From positions 383 to 6,824 of the forward strand of contig JAGTRA010000054.1 in the NCBI GenBank assembly GCA_018396935.1: 6,442 bases of DNA, in the 5' to 3' direction. How positions within the stretch are numbered: the stretch's first letter is position 1; the number at the start of each line of letters is the position of its first letter. The notes beneath the pieces were generated by a model. It made no database searches. It was not told the origin of the DNA and worked only from the letters and a program-made list of their open reading frames with translations. The translations under genes were made by a program, and so were the position numbers. The DNA is from Candidatus Bathyarchaeota archaeon (GTDB lineage Archaea > Thermoproteota > Bathyarchaeia > Bathyarchaeales > Bathycorpusculaceae). Positions 5,863-6,442 of the stretch are shown here, one piece after another.

Positions 5863-5874
5863 CATAGCTAAATC

Positions 5875-6442
5875 TTGGCTAATATTGAATTAGCGAAAGA
5901 TGTTTACTGGGTTGGAGTTATAGACTGGGATATAAGGGACTTTCATGGCTACTCAACTCGTCGTGGGACAACATATAACGCCTACCTTATTGTTGATGAA
6001 AAAGTAGCCTTAATAGATACTGTAAAGAGCAATTTTTCAGATGAATTTTTGAGAAATATTAACGAAATTATCAACCCAAGTGATATTGACTACATTATTA
6101 TTAATCACCTTGAAAAAGATCATTCAGGAAGCCTCCCCTCCATAGCTGAAAAAGCGAAAAATGCGAAAATAATTGCCTCTAAACGTTGTGGGGAAGACAT
6201 CCCAAAGTATTATAGCGGGCTATCAAATGTTGAAACTGTAAAAACTGGGGATCAACTTAGGCTTGGAAGGAAAACTCTTCAATTTATAGAAGCGCCTATG
6301 TTGCATTGGCCTGATAGCATGTTTACATACATCGTTGAGAATGCTATTTTAATGCCTAATGATGCCTTTGGACAGCATCTTGCAACTTCTGAAAGATTTG
6401 ACGACGAAGTTGATGAAGCTACTTTGATGGAGGAAGCGGCAA
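5875..6442 (+). CDS. fprA: A-type flavoprotein (flavodiiron protein), N-terminal part
   Basis: The frame runs from TTG 5875 to the right edge: 189 codons of a family that is usually about 400 residues. It covers the metallo-beta-lactamase-like diiron domain; the C-terminal FMN-binding flavodoxin domain should follow outside the window. The typical N-terminus is visible (DVYWVGVIDWDIRDFHGY at residues 9-26, then RGTTYNAYLIVDE). Diiron ligands are present: His78, Glu80, Asp82 and His83 in NHLEKDHSG, His144 in MLHWPDSMFTY, and Asp163 in NDAFGQH. The last His ligand should lie beyond the edge. Family members reduce oxygen to water or NO to N2O, taking electrons from rubredoxin, F420H2 or similar donors; which applies cannot be told here. 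The start is TTG because an in-frame TAA lies two codons upstream and no ATG or GTG begins early enough to keep the N-terminus. It faces away from a thioredoxin-like gene, 109 bp apart. Confidence 0.93.
   Translation, partial: MANIELAKDVYWVGVIDWDIRDFHGYSTRRGTTYNAYLIVDEKVALIDTVKSNFSDEFLRNINEIINPSDIDYIIINHLEKDHSGSLPSIAEKAKNAKIIASKRCGEDIPKYYSGLSNVETVKTGDQLRLGRKTLQFIEAPMLHWPDSMFTYIVENAILMPNDAFGQHLATSERFDDEVDEATLMEEAA

Overview
This window reads as chromosomal DNA from an archaeon. The signs are: TATA-like promoter elements about 26-31 bp before starts or expected starts; strong GGAGGTGA-type ribosome binding sites; T-run terminators without bacterial-style GC hairpins; a tRNA gene with no encoded CCA; a KaiC-like single-domain ATPase; an archaeal/eukaryal-type isoleucyl-tRNA synthetase; and an A-type flavodiiron protein. 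Moderate GC content and the mixture of families would fit a Thermoproteota-type lineage such as Bathyarchaeia, but that placement is inference.

Layout. Positions 1-473 (minus strand) hold two overlapping small membrane-protein genes that I do not recognise. The downstream one runs off the left edge, and the upstream one has a 22-bp direct repeat across its start region. Positions 533-606 (minus) are tRNA-Ala(CGC) with its own TATA-like element and T-run. Positions 607-858 are a non-coding promoter region. Positions 859-2128 (plus) form a two-gene operon: a KaiC-like RecA-fold ATPase and an HTH/coiled-coil protein whose start overlaps the ATPase end by 8 nt. Positions 2162-5203 (minus) are a complete ileS, convergent with that operon across 33 bp. 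Positions 5382-5765 (minus) encode a small thioredoxin-like protein with a CPWC active site. From 5875 (plus), divergent from it, starts a flavodiiron protein whose lactamase-like diiron domain is present while the flavodoxin domain lies beyond the window.

How the genes may work together. The ATPase and HTH protein are translationally coupled and probably form a signalling/regulatory pair. The thioredoxin-like protein and the flavodiiron protein share a 109-bp divergent promoter region, and both belong to families used in oxygen/NO or redox defence. tRNA-Ala and ileS are translation housekeeping genes with no special link to either pair. The least explained parts are the two membrane genes at the left edge and the precise job of the KaiC-like/HTH pair. 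I see no mobile element, CRISPR array or clear defence system.
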